NCBI GenBank assembly: GCA_024760905.1
Contig: CM045729.1
Span: 84,497,550-84,561,549 of the forward strand
Direction: 5' to 3'
Source of the DNA: Plotosus lineatus
Taxonomy: Eukaryota > Chordata > Actinopteri > Siluriformes > Plotosidae
Length of the DNA: 64,000 nt
Shown: positions 44,019 through 54,699 of the stretch, in pieces
How the letters are laid out: the number at the start of each line of letters is the position of its first letter
Numbering within the stretch: position 1 is the first letter of the stretch
Made by a program: the position numbers and the translations under genes
Notes under the pieces: model-generated
The model's database searches: none
What the model saw: the letters and a program-made list of their open reading frames with translations, nothing else
What the model was told of the DNA's origin: nothing

Positions 44019-44108
44019 CGTGCGTGTGTCTGTGTGTGAGTAATTATATTTTATTTACATCTTATGCAGTATTTTTGAATGTTTAATTGTTATTATAAAC
44101 ATTAATAG
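43717..44108 (+). mobile_element. TA-MITE (gatccctcgct type), copy 2, left part
   Basis: Left end tagtgatccctcactacttc, then gcattgcgggttttacaaaa, then (TG)n at 43937-44037, then tttttgaatgtttaattgtt. It is split by a SINE-A; the rest is at 44355-44401. Confidence 0.82.
43937..44037. repeat. (TG)n microsatellite inside MITE
   Basis: About 100 bp of TG with a few A/C interruptions, at the same element position as in copy 3. Confidence 0.95.
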
Positions 44109-44354
44109 TTCTAGATCGCTGATCCTAAGGTGGGGGGTTCAAGTCCCACTCTCCACAAGGTTGTCACTACCCCTCACCCCCCACACCCTCCAGTGCTGCT
44201 AACTGGGCAAAGCCGTCAGCGTGTTTCTGCCCCTTGCTAAAAGGATTGTGTCACGAAGGACATCCGATGTAAAAACCTGTGCCAAATCAAATATGCGAAT
44301 GAAATGATTCGCTGTGGCGACCCCTGAAAAAAGCAGAAAGGACAAGAAGAAGAA
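44109..44354 (+). mobile_element. SINE-A, type-I tail, inserted in the MITE
   Basis: It starts inside the head (gatcctaaggtggggggttc, aagtcccactctccac) and ends gcagaaaggacaagaagaag. Part of the body is deleted (44196-44205 joins aactgggcaaagccgtcagc). It is flanked by acattaatag (44099-44108) and gcatttatag (44355-44364), an imperfect duplication of a site that is intact in MITE copy 3 (agcatttatag). Confidence 0.85.
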
Positions 44355-44401
44355 GCATTTATAGCATTGAATATGTATTTATTGATATTATATACACATC
44401 T
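44355..44401 (+). mobile_element. TA-MITE copy 2, right continuation
   Basis: catttatagcattgaatatg then attgatattatatacacat match 47787-47828 of copy 3. Confidence 0.75.
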
Positions 44402-44446
44402 TCCTTTCTTCCTTTCGGCTTTTTCCCTTTTCTCAGGAGTGAATCT
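44402..44446 (-). mobile_element. SINE-A tail fragment
   Basis: cttcctttcggctttttccc is the inverse of the type-I tail end. It is cut after about 45 bp. Confidence 0.7.
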
Positions 44447-44559
44447 GATTGAATCCCCCCCCTGTGTCGTATCCACCGGAAGGATCCAATGGAAAGGCAA
44501 GTGCCGATACGACTGGGTTCCAGTGCCGCTGCAGGAGAGAAACTACGGTCAATTTAGAA

Positions 44560-44742
44560 CGGCCAATTAACCTACAGTGCACGTCTTTGGATTGCGGGGG
44601 AAACCGGAGCACCTGGAGGAAACCCTCACAAGCACGGGGAGAACATGCAAACTCCACACAGAAACGCCCAGGCCGGGAATCGAACCCGGGCCTTCTTGCT
44701 GTGAGGCGGACGTGCTAACCACTACGCCACCGTGCCGCCTAT
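44560..44742 (-). mobile_element. tRNA-related SINE-B, well preserved head
   Basis: ggaaaccggagcacctggag, gggagaacatgcaaactcca, gggaatcgaacccgggcctt (B-box complement), ctaaccactacgccaccgtg then ccgcc (A-box complement). This is the least mutated SINE-B head in the window. Confidence 0.88.
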
Positions 44743-44865
44743 TCATTCTTTCATAAATGATTATTATAAAGCCTGACTGTAGCAACCCAGTCATGGATTA
44801 AAATAAAAGTAGGTTTACTCTATATACATAGTGATATATGGTGTTGGAATTTGGGTGAAGTGCCA

Positions 44866-45108
44866 GGAGAAGGGCAGAGTACACCTTGGACAGCTCGTCA
44901 GGCCATTGTAGAGCAGAAGCACGCTGTGGCTATGCAAAAGTCAGCAATGGTTCTTTTACTCGCTTCTCACCATAGACAGTGAGAGACATGGCGACCTTTG
45001 ATAACCCAGTTAGTTGCACTGGGTAGTGGCAATCCATTGATAGTGGCGCTTGAACCCCCAACCTTGGAATCAGTGATCCAGCACTTTACCACCAGGCCAC
45101 CATTGTCC
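44866..45108 (-). mobile_element. SINE-A with type-II tail
   Basis: gcagagtacaccttggacag (tail), aaagtcagcaatggttcttt (body), gcgcttgaacccccaacctt (head inverse). Confidence 0.8.
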
Positions 45109-45112
45109 TGTG

Positions 45113-45113
45113 A

Positions 45114-45144
<31 letters not shown>

Positions 45145-45163
45145 TATTCATTTTTATTTTTTA

Positions 45164-45219
<56 letters not shown>

Positions 45220-45220
45220 G
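45113..45220. repeat. (ATT)n microsatellite
   Basis: Two ATT arrays separated by about 20 bp of T-rich sequence. Confidence 0.95.
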
Positions 45221-45678
45221 CAGGATTTGTTAAAAAAATACAACTTTGCATCATGTATGGCTACCTTTAACATTACTCACCTTGTCCCGTGTTGGACCTT
45301 TTTTGCATCTAGGCTCGATGTGACCTACGATCACACCAGCAGGTGACCTGTTCTCTAAAGTAGGTGATACAATCCTATCATTACTTCATGGCTATAGTCA
45401 GTGTGAGCTGTTTATAATTTTCTATACTTTGTGGATGCCAATTTAATTTTGTGTAGGTTTGTGTCATTCATAAGTGATGTAGACATGTACATCCACATTA
45501 TGTCAGTCTAGATCACCCCCCCCAGGTTCTAACAGAAATATAGTAAGCCCCCACCCAGTCATAGTTCACCTTTCACAGCCACACATACTCATTGATTTTT
45601 CTCTCAAAGGCTTTTTTCATAATGTTCTTAAATTAGCGTAGTGCGTCTCAATTCTTTTCTATGACGCCCACTCCAAGA

Positions 45679-45679
<1 letters not shown>

Positions 45680-45723
<44 letters not shown>
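45680..45723. repeat. (TA)n microsatellite
   Basis: Forty-four bp of TA. Confidence 0.95.
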
Positions 45724-45724
<1 letters not shown>

Positions 45725-45910
45725 CGTGCCCCACTACTTGAGGAACACTGAATTAGCAGCAGCCCTGACAAATTACACATATGCATCATCACAACATAAC
45801 TGACACGAACCCCAACAAATAAAGGGGCTTTCTGTAAATAAATAAATGTAGCTCTGTAGTAAAGTTTAGAATATTTTACTGGCTGACTTCGAAAATTACT
45901 TTTGTGCAAT

Positions 45911-45940
<30 letters not shown>
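45911..45940. repeat. Poly-T tract
   Basis: About 30 T inside Rep1 copy 6. Confidence 0.9.
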
Positions 45941-45945
<5 letters not shown>

Positions 45946-46179
45946 ACCAAACACACTAAATGTTGCATCCTGAGGGTGTACAAACCTTTCCACTCCCCAG
46001 GTCAGCATATCATTGATTTGTTTAAGTCAGAGGTAATACAAAGTAGGACAAAAAGGGACAGAATGGTTTGCATGAGACAATTTGCCTTAAAGACGACACG
46101 TACACAGCCAAGTTCATCACTTCAGAGAAAAAAAAAAAAGGCGTCTGAAGGTCATAGAAACAAAATAAAATCTTAAGAT

Positions 46180-46535
46180 TGATGATTTCCCTACAAATTT
46201 CAGCTGTCTGCTAATACACTACTCCAGCATTTGCACTTTTATCAGTTCAGTAAAAATGTTTCATGTTACAAAATGAGGGTGTTGATGTATTTGTTATAAG
46301 ATTACAGTTCATGACTTAAAAACTGAACAAAAAAATGAAAGGATTTTTCATGTAAGTAGGTCCATGAAGAAGAATGTGTTGTATCCTTGAGAGCTTCACT
46401 CAACGAAGTTGTCAATGTCTCCTGCACTTTTTAAAATAAATATTTAAAAAAAAAAATAGATTTTGGAAATAAGCATTCTGTACTGTTGAACTTATGGTGA
46501 TGCACTGTTCAAAAAGTAAAAAATCAATTTAGAAG
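46180..46535. other. Unassigned region
   Basis: Nothing is recognised. Confidence 0.35.
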
Positions 46536-46539
46536 TATG

Positions 46540-46680
46540 TTTACATTTTCGGAGTGGTTATCGAATTCAAATCATTGCATGTCCTGGATTTGAGTCCTGA
46601 GCTTGTGTCTTTTTGTGTGTGTATGCGTCCATCTCCACAACCCTCGGAGAAATAAGAGGTTCGGTAAATGAGTGAAAAAA
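46540..46680 (+). mobile_element. SINE-B remnant
   Basis: ggagtggttatcgaattcaa, cctggatttgagtcctga (B-box-like) and a tail aagaggttcggtaaatgagt suggest a very decayed tRNA-related SINE-B. Confidence 0.4.
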
Positions 46681-46732
46681 AAATGCATTTTAATTAAATG
46701 GATTCCTCACATCAGAAATTTGACACTAGTGA

Positions 46733-46965
46733 TAAAGCATACACAAATCAGCATAAAATTAAAACCACCAACCTATTATTGTGTAGGTCCTCCTTGTGTC
46801 ACCTAAGCAGTTTTAAATCACCAGGGCATGGACTCCACAACACCTCTGACTGTGTGCTGGGGTATCGGGCATCAAGTAGCTCCAGGCACTCTGGTCTAGT
46901 CACAGTCCAAAAACATTCACATTATGCTAGCTGGAAGTTCCAAATTGCCTGGAGCATCAAGAGTC
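46733..46965 (-). mobile_element. Tc1-type transposon relic, C-terminal end
   Basis: The end aatcagcataaaattaaaac then cacc resembles a fish Tc1 terminus. The adjacent minus-strand reading RGVVESMPW...FKTA...VTQGGPTQ matches the C-terminal end of that family's transposase. The rest is deleted. Confidence 0.6.
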
Positions 46966-46969
46966 GATG

Positions 46970-47470
46970 TATGCTTTTCTGCTTTATTCATTTATTTTTT
47001 TATTGTATTTATTTATTTATTTATTTATTTTGCAGTGGAGTCAACATTGTAGTGGAATATGTAGACCTACAGCTTCATTTTTTTTTTTTTTCAGAAATAC
47101 AGATATAGATATAACATATATGTGATAAATACCACACATACACCTTTAGATAATGTGTTTCATTGTGTGACGACTTAAGAAATACTTATCAAGTCTTAGG
47201 AGTAGTGCGGGTGGATTCATTTCTGAAAACAATAAATGTTTAAATGATGTATCTCTCTCTAATCACTACCTTACAAGAAAAGATGTGAATCAAAATGAAA
47301 GTGAAAAATGTATGTAGGATGGGTAAACAGAAATGTGTCCAATTGCTTGTGTTAAAATATCGAACTGATCATGGACGCCCATATGACTAATGATGATAGT
47401 ATTAGACTGCACAGGACAAAGACATTTGAGAGACATGCCTTAGTAGTCAATCTGAACTAAAATCAGATAA
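46970..47470. other. Unassigned region
   Basis: (TTTA)n-rich at 46990-47030 and a T-run at 47077-47090. No gene. Confidence 0.35.
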
Positions 47471-47473
47471 GTG

Positions 47474-47639
47474 TACAGTGATCCCTCGCTACTTCGTGTT
47501 TCAATTTCTGCAACTTCAGTGCATCGTGGGTTTTTCAAAAAATATTCATCAAAAACATAAAAAATAAAGAAATTAAGGGAAAATGCAAACAAACAAACAA
47601 ATAACCCAACAAAACTATTTACATTTTTATGTGAGGTGC

Positions 47640-47713
<74 letters not shown>

Positions 47714-47954
47714 ACGCGGCATTTCTGTATGTGTGTGAATTTATATTTTGTGAAGTATTTTTGAATGTTTAATTGTTATTATGAGCATTTATAGTCTTGA
47801 ATGTGTATTTATTGATATTATATACACATATATATGTACGTGAACGTCAGTTAGTCGGGACGATCCTACTTCGCGGAAATCAGCGATTGCGGGGGGGGGG
47901 GGGTGTCTTGGTCCCCATTACCCCATTAACCGCGGAAAGTGAGGTATCCCTGTA
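47474..47954 (+). mobile_element. TA-MITE (gatccctcgct type), copy 3, complete
   Basis: The ends are TA-CAGTGATCCCTCGCTACTTC and its near inverse gcggaaagtgaggtatccct-gTA. It is about 480 bp, with TA duplicated. Internal (TG)n is at 47643-47712 and a G-run at 47891-47905. No transposase; a Tc1/mariner/Tigger-type non-autonomous element by its ends. Confidence 0.85.
47643..47712. repeat. (TG)n microsatellite inside MITE
   Basis: Seventy bp of TG. Confidence 0.97.
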
Positions 47955-48139
47955 TTCAGCACTAGAAACCCAGACAGTGATCCCAGAAAGTAAAAGCTGA
48001 TAAAGCTCAAAATATTTTATGAAGCACTAAGCAAAACATTTCAACCAACATATAGACTGTTTTGAATGTAACCAAAGATGCAGTAAGTTGACATGGTGAC
48101 AGTGGTTCGTGTCACAGTATGAATTTCCTGGTTTTCATC

Positions 48140-48330
48140 GATAAAGGCATTTCCTTGTGATGTTTGCATGTTCTCTCTGGGCTTGTGAGTCTTTCCTTCA
48201 GCTTTGATGGTTTCTTCCACTGTACACCGATATGCGTATTAGGCTAATTGGCTCCTCCATATTGTCCCGAGGTATAAGTGTCAATGGTTCTGTACTTGTG
48301 ATTGCCCTTCCGTATTAAGGTAAAAATACA
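48140..48330 (+). mobile_element. SINE-B middle fragment
   Basis: tgatgtttgcatgttctctc, tggtttcttccactgtacac and ttaggctaattggctcctcc are decayed SINE-B body sequence. The head is unrecognisable. Confidence 0.45.
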
Positions 48331-48394
48331 TATATCCCAATTTCACTTGCCCTGTGATGACCTGGTCAGCTGTCCAGTGTGTTCCCTGCTGATA

Positions 48395-48715
48395 GTAATT
48401 AAGATCACAGGGAGGCTAGCACCCATCTCAGCCAACTCTGGGCTTTGGCAGGGTACACCTTGGACAGCTCGCCAAGCTATCGCGTGGCCAACACTCAATC
48501 AACTATTCATACTCGCGCCTATGGATGATTTGGAACAGCCAAATAATTTACTTTGCATGTTTTTGGACTGTGGGAGGAAGCCAGAGTACCTGGAGGAAAC
48601 TCGCACAAGCAAGAGAACAATCAAACTCCACACAGAAACACCCGAGCTGGGACTCGAGCCAAGGACATTCTTGCTGTGAGGCAGATGTGCTGAACACTAC
48701 GTCACTGTGCCGCCA
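48395..48715 (-). mobile_element. tRNA-related SINE-B
   Basis: caactctgggctttggcagg (tail), gtttttggactgtgggagga, aactccacacagaaacaccc, then the head inverse gaggcagatgtgctgaacac and actgtgccgcc. Confidence 0.82.
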
Positions 48716-48892
48716 GCAGTGCTAATTGCATTTTTTTTTTTTTTTTTAATCATTTGGATATTTGGGAACGACTCCTCTATTTGTTAACTAAACTCTGATT
48801 TTCATGATGATTCATCAGGTACAACAATCACACAAACTCACAAAATCAAAAACAGACCATCACCCACTAGGGAGGAACCACTCTCAAATCAC

Positions 48893-49178
48893 TCAAAGGT
48901 GGGGTACACCCTAAACAGCTTGCCAGAAGAGACAGGGCCAACACCCACAAATAGTCCCATTCGCATCCACACCCAGGGGCAATTTAAAACAATAACTTAG
49001 TCTAAGGTACATGTCGTTGGAGTGTCGGAGAAAACCAGAGTACCTGGAGGAAATCCAAACAACCATGAGGAGAACATGCAAATTACACACAGAAACACCT
49101 TTGCTAAGCCAGGAACTCAACCTCAGGACCATCTTGCAGTGTGGTGTACATGCTAACCACTACAACACTGTATCACCC
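48893..49178 (-). mobile_element. tRNA-related SINE-B
   Basis: ggggtacaccctaaacagct, gagaaaaccagagtacctgg, gagaacatgcaaattacaca, tgctaaccactacaacactg. Confidence 0.78.
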
Positions 49179-49420
49179 AATAAACAAACTTTAAAGGTAC
49201 ATTATTGTTAAATCAATACAGGGGTGTAGACAAATAATTTTTGCTTCAAGGTATCACTAATACTCTCTGACTGATACATTTCTACATTTAAATAATAATG
49301 ACCAAGGCTATAATGAAAAAATGAAAAAAAAAAATTAAATTAGAGAGTAATATATGTTATATTTGTAATATTTCACTTAAAGTTGAATAACATTGTAATC
49401 TTCTTATTATTATTATACAT

Positions 49421-49612
49421 TTTCTCAACATTTTCATCTCTGCTACCTCCAGCTCTGCCTCCTGTTTTTTCCCCCAGGGCCACTGTTTCTAAATTATACA
49501 ACATCGCTGACTTCAACACCGGATACTTTTCTCCAACCATTCCAACCTGCCTGCACACTCTTCACCTCTTTTCCACACTCTCCATTGCTCTGGATTGTTG
49601 AGCCTGAGGACT
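49421..49612 (-). mobile_element. RTE LINE fragment, copy e, with internal deletion
   Basis: The minus strand gives EVAEMKMLR-region sequence joined to the GECGKEV-region with about 70 bp missing between them (the join is at caacaccgga, about 49520). Both outer ends are truncated. Confidence 0.8.
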
Positions 49613-49668
49613 TATTTAATAACATTGTGATATATTTTAAAATTGAACAGGTGATTTAAAAATGTGGG

Positions 49669-49830
49669 TGGCACAGTGGCGTAGTGCTTAGCATATCCAA
49701 CTCACAGGAAAAAGGTCAAAGTTCCACATATCTTGTTAATTGGCATTACCCCAAAGTCAGATAAGATAAGGCTATAGTCTTCTTGTGACCCTACTAGGAT
49801 TAAGCATTTTGGCAAATGAATGAACTTGAA
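49669..49830 (+). mobile_element. SINE-B, internally deleted
   Basis: The head gggtggcacagtggcgtagt (A box) and gtcaaagttccacat (degenerate B box) are followed directly by the tail gaccctactaggattaagca. Confidence 0.65.
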
Positions 49831-49861
49831 ATAAAAATTAGAAATATTCTATTTATTCATA

Positions 49862-50188
49862 TGTGGGCCTAGCGGTAAGGTGCTGGATCACTGATACCAA
49901 GGTTGGGGTTTCAAGCAACACTCTCGATGGGTTGTCACTGTCCCTCCCAGTGCAGCTAACTGGGTTATCAAAGGCCGGCCACTTCTCTCACTGTCTATGG
50001 TGAAAGGCCTGTAAAAGAACCATTGCTTACTTTCGTCACGAGTAGCTGCATAGCGGTCAGCATGTTTCTGCCCTGCGATGGCCTGGCGAGCGGTCCAGGG
50101 TGTATTCTGCCCTCATCTAAAGTCGACTGAGATTGGCGTCTGCCTCCCCGCGACCTTAATTAGTATTAAGCGGTTACAGAAAATGAAT
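49862..50188 (+). mobile_element. SINE-A with type-II tail, full length
   Basis: The head is gggcctagcggtaaggtgct (A box) and aggttggggtttcaagcaac (decayed B box). The body is tcccagtgcagctaactggg and gtaaaagaaccattgcttac. The tail is tgcgatggcctggcgagcgg ... ttagtattaagcggttacag. It shows the type-II tail in the sense direction. Confidence 0.88.
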
Positions 50189-50249
50189 GTATTCATATGT
50201 CTATTTGAGCAACTGTCTGTACGTGAATTTACAAATTTATTAGTACGTG

Positions 50250-50555
50250 TGCGTGGCACAGTTAGCACATTCACCTCACGGCAAAAAGGTCCTGGGTTCA
50301 ATTACCAGGCTCAGGTAATTCTGTGTTTTCCACTTCTGCTTGCGGGGGTTTTCTCAGAGTACTTCAGCAGTCCAAAGACATGCACATTTATCAAATCGGT
50401 GATTCTAAATTGACCGAGGGTTTGAGTCTAATTGTGACTAGTTATGTGTGTTTTGATAATCTTGCCAGCTGTTCAGGGTGCACTCTACCTTTGACACACC
50501 TCCACATCAGCTCCTCTCTGACCTTAGTAGGATGAAACAGTTCAGCAGTGAGTGA
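50250..50555 (+). mobile_element. tRNA-related SINE-B
   Basis: tggcacagttagcacattca (head), gtcctgggttcaattaccag (B box GGTTCAATTACC), agtccaaagacatgcacatt, ttgccagctgttcagggtgc (tail). Confidence 0.75.
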
Positions 50556-50559
50556 TGAG

Positions 50560-50750
50560 TGTGGCCCATTTTACAGTAGTATGTTTTTTGTGAGTAAAAT
50601 CGGCGGGGAGGGGGGTGTCATTGTTTCCTTGATGCATTCAAACAGAACATGAATAAGTTATTTTCATTTTCAAATCCTGTTATTATGGTTACTCTGGTAG
50701 ATTCAACACATATGTGTATGTATATGTGTGTGTGTGGATGTGAGAGAGAG

Positions 50751-50784
<34 letters not shown>

Positions 50785-51166
50785 TTTATTAGTAATACAT
50801 GTGTATAGCTTTATGGTGTTTCTGTTGTTTCAGATAGAGACTGGAAAAGCAGAGAGATCTTCTTGTCTGACATCACTGTAGCTTATGTTAACAAACACTA
50901 GTACCATGTGTGTGAATGCTGAGGTGTGAAGATCAATGCAGACGATCCTGAAAACACTTATTTTCGACTTATGAAATTGTCTTAGACATATGTAGCTTTA
51001 GAAACCAGAAGTAAAAAAGAAAAGGGCTTATTCCTGTCGACAAAAAGAAAATAAGCTATGTGTTTCTCCATTATTTCGGGTTTTTCTGTAATTAGCTCAA
51101 ATAAAGGGGAGAATAATTACACAGATGTATTACTTCACCTGGATGAGCCAAACTCTGTTTTAAATA
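50560..51166. other. Unassigned region with (GA)n
   Basis: Contains a (GA)n tract at 50742-50781. Otherwise nothing is recognised. Confidence 0.4.
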
Positions 51167-53590
51167 ATGCAGCCGTGAGGGGGGAGACAAACCAGTGTCT
51201 CTCCCTCACGCCGGTCCCAAGCTGAGATAAATGCAGAGGGTTGCGTCAGGAAGGGCATCCGGCGTAAAACAAATGGCAAATAAAAAATGCGAGTCACAAC
51301 AAAAAATGTCATACCGGATCGGTCGAGGCCCAGGTTAACAACGACCGCCATCTGTGCTGTTAACCAACAGGGTGCTGGTGGAAATTGGACTACTGTTGGT
51401 CGAAGACGTCGAAGAAGGAGAGGCGGGAGGCGTGTCCGTTGGCAGAGAGAGAAGAGGAAAGGCATGTGTCTGGGACTGAAAGTAGGGACTTTGAATGTTG
51501 GAACTATGGCAGGAAAAGGTAGAGAGCTGGCTAACATGATGCAGAGGAGGAAGATAGACATACTGTGTGTTCAGGAGACCAGGTGGAAAGGTAGCAAGGC
51601 TAGAAGCTTAGGGGCAGGGTTTAAGCTGTTTTTTCATGGCGTGGATGGGAAGAGAAATGGAGTAGGAGTCATCTTGAAGGAGCAGTTTGTCAGGAATGTT
51701 CGAGAAGTGAAAAGAGTGTCAGACAGAGTGATGAGTCTCAAGTTAGAAATTGAAGGCGTGATGTTCAATATTGTTACTGCTTATGCCCCACAGGCAGGAT
51801 GTGAGCGAGAAGAGAAGGAGAGATTCTGGAATGAGTGAGATGAAGTGATGCAGAGTACCCCCAGAGGTGAAAGAGTGGTCATTGGGGCAGACTTCAATGG
51901 ACATGTTTGTGCAGGAAACAGAGGGGACGAGAAAGTGATGGGCAGGTTTGGTATCCAAGACAGGAACACAGAAGGACAGATGTTGTTTGATTTTGCAAAA
52001 AGGATGGAAATGGCTGTTGTAAATACTTTCTTCAAGAAGAGACAGGAGCATAGGGTGACTTATAAAAGTGGAGGTAGGAGCACACAGGTAGACTACATCT
52101 TGTGCAGGCGATGTAATTTGAATGAAGTCAGTGACTGCAAAGTAGTAGCGGGTGAGAGTGTTGCCAAACAGCATAGGATGGTGGTGTGCAGAATGAAACT
52201 GATGGTGAGAAAGGTGAAGAAGGCAAAGGCAGAGCAGAAGACAAAATGTTAGAAGCTGAAAAAGGAAGAGGGTCGTGTTGTCTTCAAGGAAGAGTTGAAA
52301 CAGGCTTTGGGTGGTCAGGAAGTGCTTCCAGATGACTGGACAACTACTATGATCAGAGAGACAGGTAGGAGAATACTTGGTGTGTCATCTGGAAGGAAAG
52401 TAGATAAGAAGACTTTGTGGTGGAATGAGGAAGTGCAGGATTGTGTACAAAGGAGGAGGTTAGCTAAGAAGAAGTGGGACATTGAGAGGACCGAAGAGAG
52501 TAAACAAGAGTACAGGGAGACACAGGGTAAGGTGACGGTAGCGGTGTCAAAGGCCAAACAGAGGGCGTATGATGACTTGTATGATCGGCTGGAAAGTAAA
52601 GAGGGAGAAAATGATTTATACAGGTTGGCACAGCAGAGAAATAGAGAAGGAAAGGACATGCAGCGAGTTAGAGTGATTAAGGACAGAGAGGGAAATGTAT
52701 AGACAGATGACAGAAGTGTGCTGGGAAGATGGAAAGAGTACCTTGAAGAGCTGATGAATGAGGAAAATGAGAGAGAAAAAAGAATAGAAGAGGTGACTGT
52801 TGAGAACCAGGAAGTAGCAAGATTAGTAAGGGTGAAGTGAGAAGTTCATTGAAGAGGATGAAGAATGGAAAGGCAGTTGGTCCTGGTGACATACCAGTGG
52901 AGGTATGGAAGTGTCCAGGAGAGATAGCAGTAGATTTTCTGATAAGAACATTCAACAAGGTCTTTGAGAGTGAGAGGATGTCAGAGGAATGGAGGAGAAG
53001 TGTGCTGGTGCCCATTTTTAAGAACAAGGGAGACGTGCAGAGTTGTGGCAACTACAGAGAGATAAAGTTGATGAGCCATACGATGAAGTTATGGGAAAGA
53101 ATAGTGGAAGCTAGACTAAGGGCAGAGGTCAGCATTTGTGAACAACAGTTTGGTTTCATGCCAAAAAAGAGCATCACAGATGCAGTGTTTGCCTTGAGGA
53201 TGTTAATGGAGAAGTACAGAGAAGGTCAGAGGGAGCTGCATTGTGCCTTTGTGGATCTGGAGAAAGCATAAGACAGGGTGCCAAGAGAGGAACTGTGGTA
53301 GTGCATGAGGAAGTCTGGAGTGGCAGAGACGTATGTTAGAGTGGTGCAGGACATATATGAGAGATGTAAGACAGTGGTGAGGTGTGCTGTCGGTGTGACA
53401 GAAGAGTTCAAAGTGGAGGTGGGACTGCATCAAGGGTCAGCTCTGAGCCCCTTCTTGTTTGCTATGGTGATGGACAGGCTGCCAGACGAGGTTAGACAAG
53501 ATTCCCCATGGACTATGATGTTTGCAGATGACATTGTGATCTGTAGTGAGAGCAGAGAACAAGTGCAGGAAAGGAAAAGAAGAAGAAACA
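51167..53590 (+). mobile_element. RTE LINE, copy f, complete 5' end, large internal deletion
   Basis: It has the longest 5' UTR in the window (51167-51460), with hairpin 51174-51210 and the SINE-like stretch caggaagggcatccggcg. The coding region runs to motif C, then jumps at gtgcaggaaa (about 53570) directly into the 3' end ggaaaagaagaag. This loses roughly 550-600 bp encoding the C-terminal domain, judged against copy a. The join lies at a short shared aggaaa. No clear target duplication was found. Confidence 0.9.
51287..53575 (+). pseudogene. RTE ORF2: endonuclease and reverse transcriptase, mostly collinear
   Basis: One frame runs from 51287 to about 52820, broken only by stops near 51838, 52250 and 52700. 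After a one-base shift the next frame runs to 53575 with stops near 53271 and 53302. The endonuclease has VGTLNVGTMAGKGRELANMM, ILCVQETRWKGSKARS, VVIGADFNGHV (Asp, Asn) and STQVDYILCRR. The reverse transcriptase has VPIFKNKGDVQSCGNYREIK, FVDLEKA, EVGLHQGSALSPFLFAMVMD and MMFADDIVICSESREQ with the catalytic pair intact. Most damage is point stops, so this copy is comparatively young. Confidence 0.92.
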
Positions 53591-53794
53591 CAGAAATAGA
53601 AATTACTGCGACATTGAAAACCCCTTTCAAAAAAACCCTCTTTGATGCCAGATTAATATGGTATCACACTTCTTCCTTGGTCCCCTTTTCAACATCATCT
53701 TAATCAAGAGAACAGCATTGCTGATGACATCTAAGTCATACTGGACAATGTAAGATACTAGTATTGAGCCAGGTTGTAATCTTATTCATACAAT

Positions 53795-54108
53795 GTTTGC
53801 TCGTAAAGTCTATTGGGTGTTTACACCCGAGCCATAATTGCTCATCAGGCCGGTGCTTATCTCCAGTTTCCATAGCGTGAAGTGACCAGGAGTTCAACTC
53901 CTCCTGTATGGGACACTAGCCCATTGCAGTTTACCTTCCCAGTATATTTTACTGGTACCCATTTATACTACTGGGTGAACAGAGGCACACTTGTGGTTGA
54001 GACCTTGCCCAGGGGTCTTAGCACAGTGAGGGTCTCAGTGGGATGCGAACTCACAACCTCCCGATCATGAGCGCAGCACCCTAACCACTAAGCCACTGGC
54101 CCCATTAA
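53795..54108 (-). mobile_element. tRNA-derived SINE-C, copy 2
   Basis: Sense is minus. The head has A box TGGCTTAGTGG (inverse at about 54090) and B box GTTCGCATCC (inverse at about 54045). The body includes the inverse of gaccttgcccaggggtctta. It parallels 8037-8342. Confidence 0.85.
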
Positions 54109-54699
54109 TGTTTGCTAGTACACATCTTAGAAGCCATATCTAGTACAGTCGTGGTATTATGATTGCTGTGGGTTAGGGAAATTATCTTTGAGGCAGAAGG
54201 TAAGAGTCGACAAATGTAACACGAGCTACTCGTATGATGTCTAGTGGTCCAATTGGCGAATTGCCAGAAGGTGTTGTCGTGTGGGTGTGCTTGTGAGGGT
54301 AACCCTCTTATCATCAGCAGGGTCCCAAGGAGGTGGGGGGGGGGGGGGCTCATGCTGTCTGCTGGTGAATTGTCAGTGTTTCGGCAGAGAGAGGACAGGA
54401 GGGTGTCAAACCACATCTTCACTGAACAGGGCCTTAGGGATACACACCGAAAAGAGACATAAACATAATTAATAATACACACAACAGGGGAGATGTCATG
54501 ACAGGGCCAGCTTCAATCTTGTTGCGTGGATCCACTGTGGAAAGAGGTCAGTTAATACAGCTATAAGGTCTACAGGTTTGCTATATTTGGGTTCACCCAA
54601 TTGTCCAGATTGGTTAAATATTTTTACCAGCACTCGATCCCACTCTTTGTAGCTATGTGTAAGAGAGCTAGGGAAGGGATAGCAGATGCATTAACTTTG

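Larger units (their letters stand above)
45228..46172 (+). repeat. Dispersed repeat Rep1, copy 6
   Basis: Block 1 is caccttgtcccgtgttggac and caggtgacctgttctctaaa. The spacer (gtagctctgtagtaaagttt) and a poly-T follow, then block 2, accaaacacactaaatgttg, cctgagggtgtacaaacctt and acaatttgccttaaagacga. It is the longest copy. A (TA)n tract at 45680-45723 lies within it. Confidence 0.8.

Noticed and set aside
54230..54470. Envelope gene body downstream of the integrase
   Set aside because: Only a short hydrophobic start-like reading is visible near 54500. The rest has stops and no recognisable envelope features, so no envelope gene was annotated.
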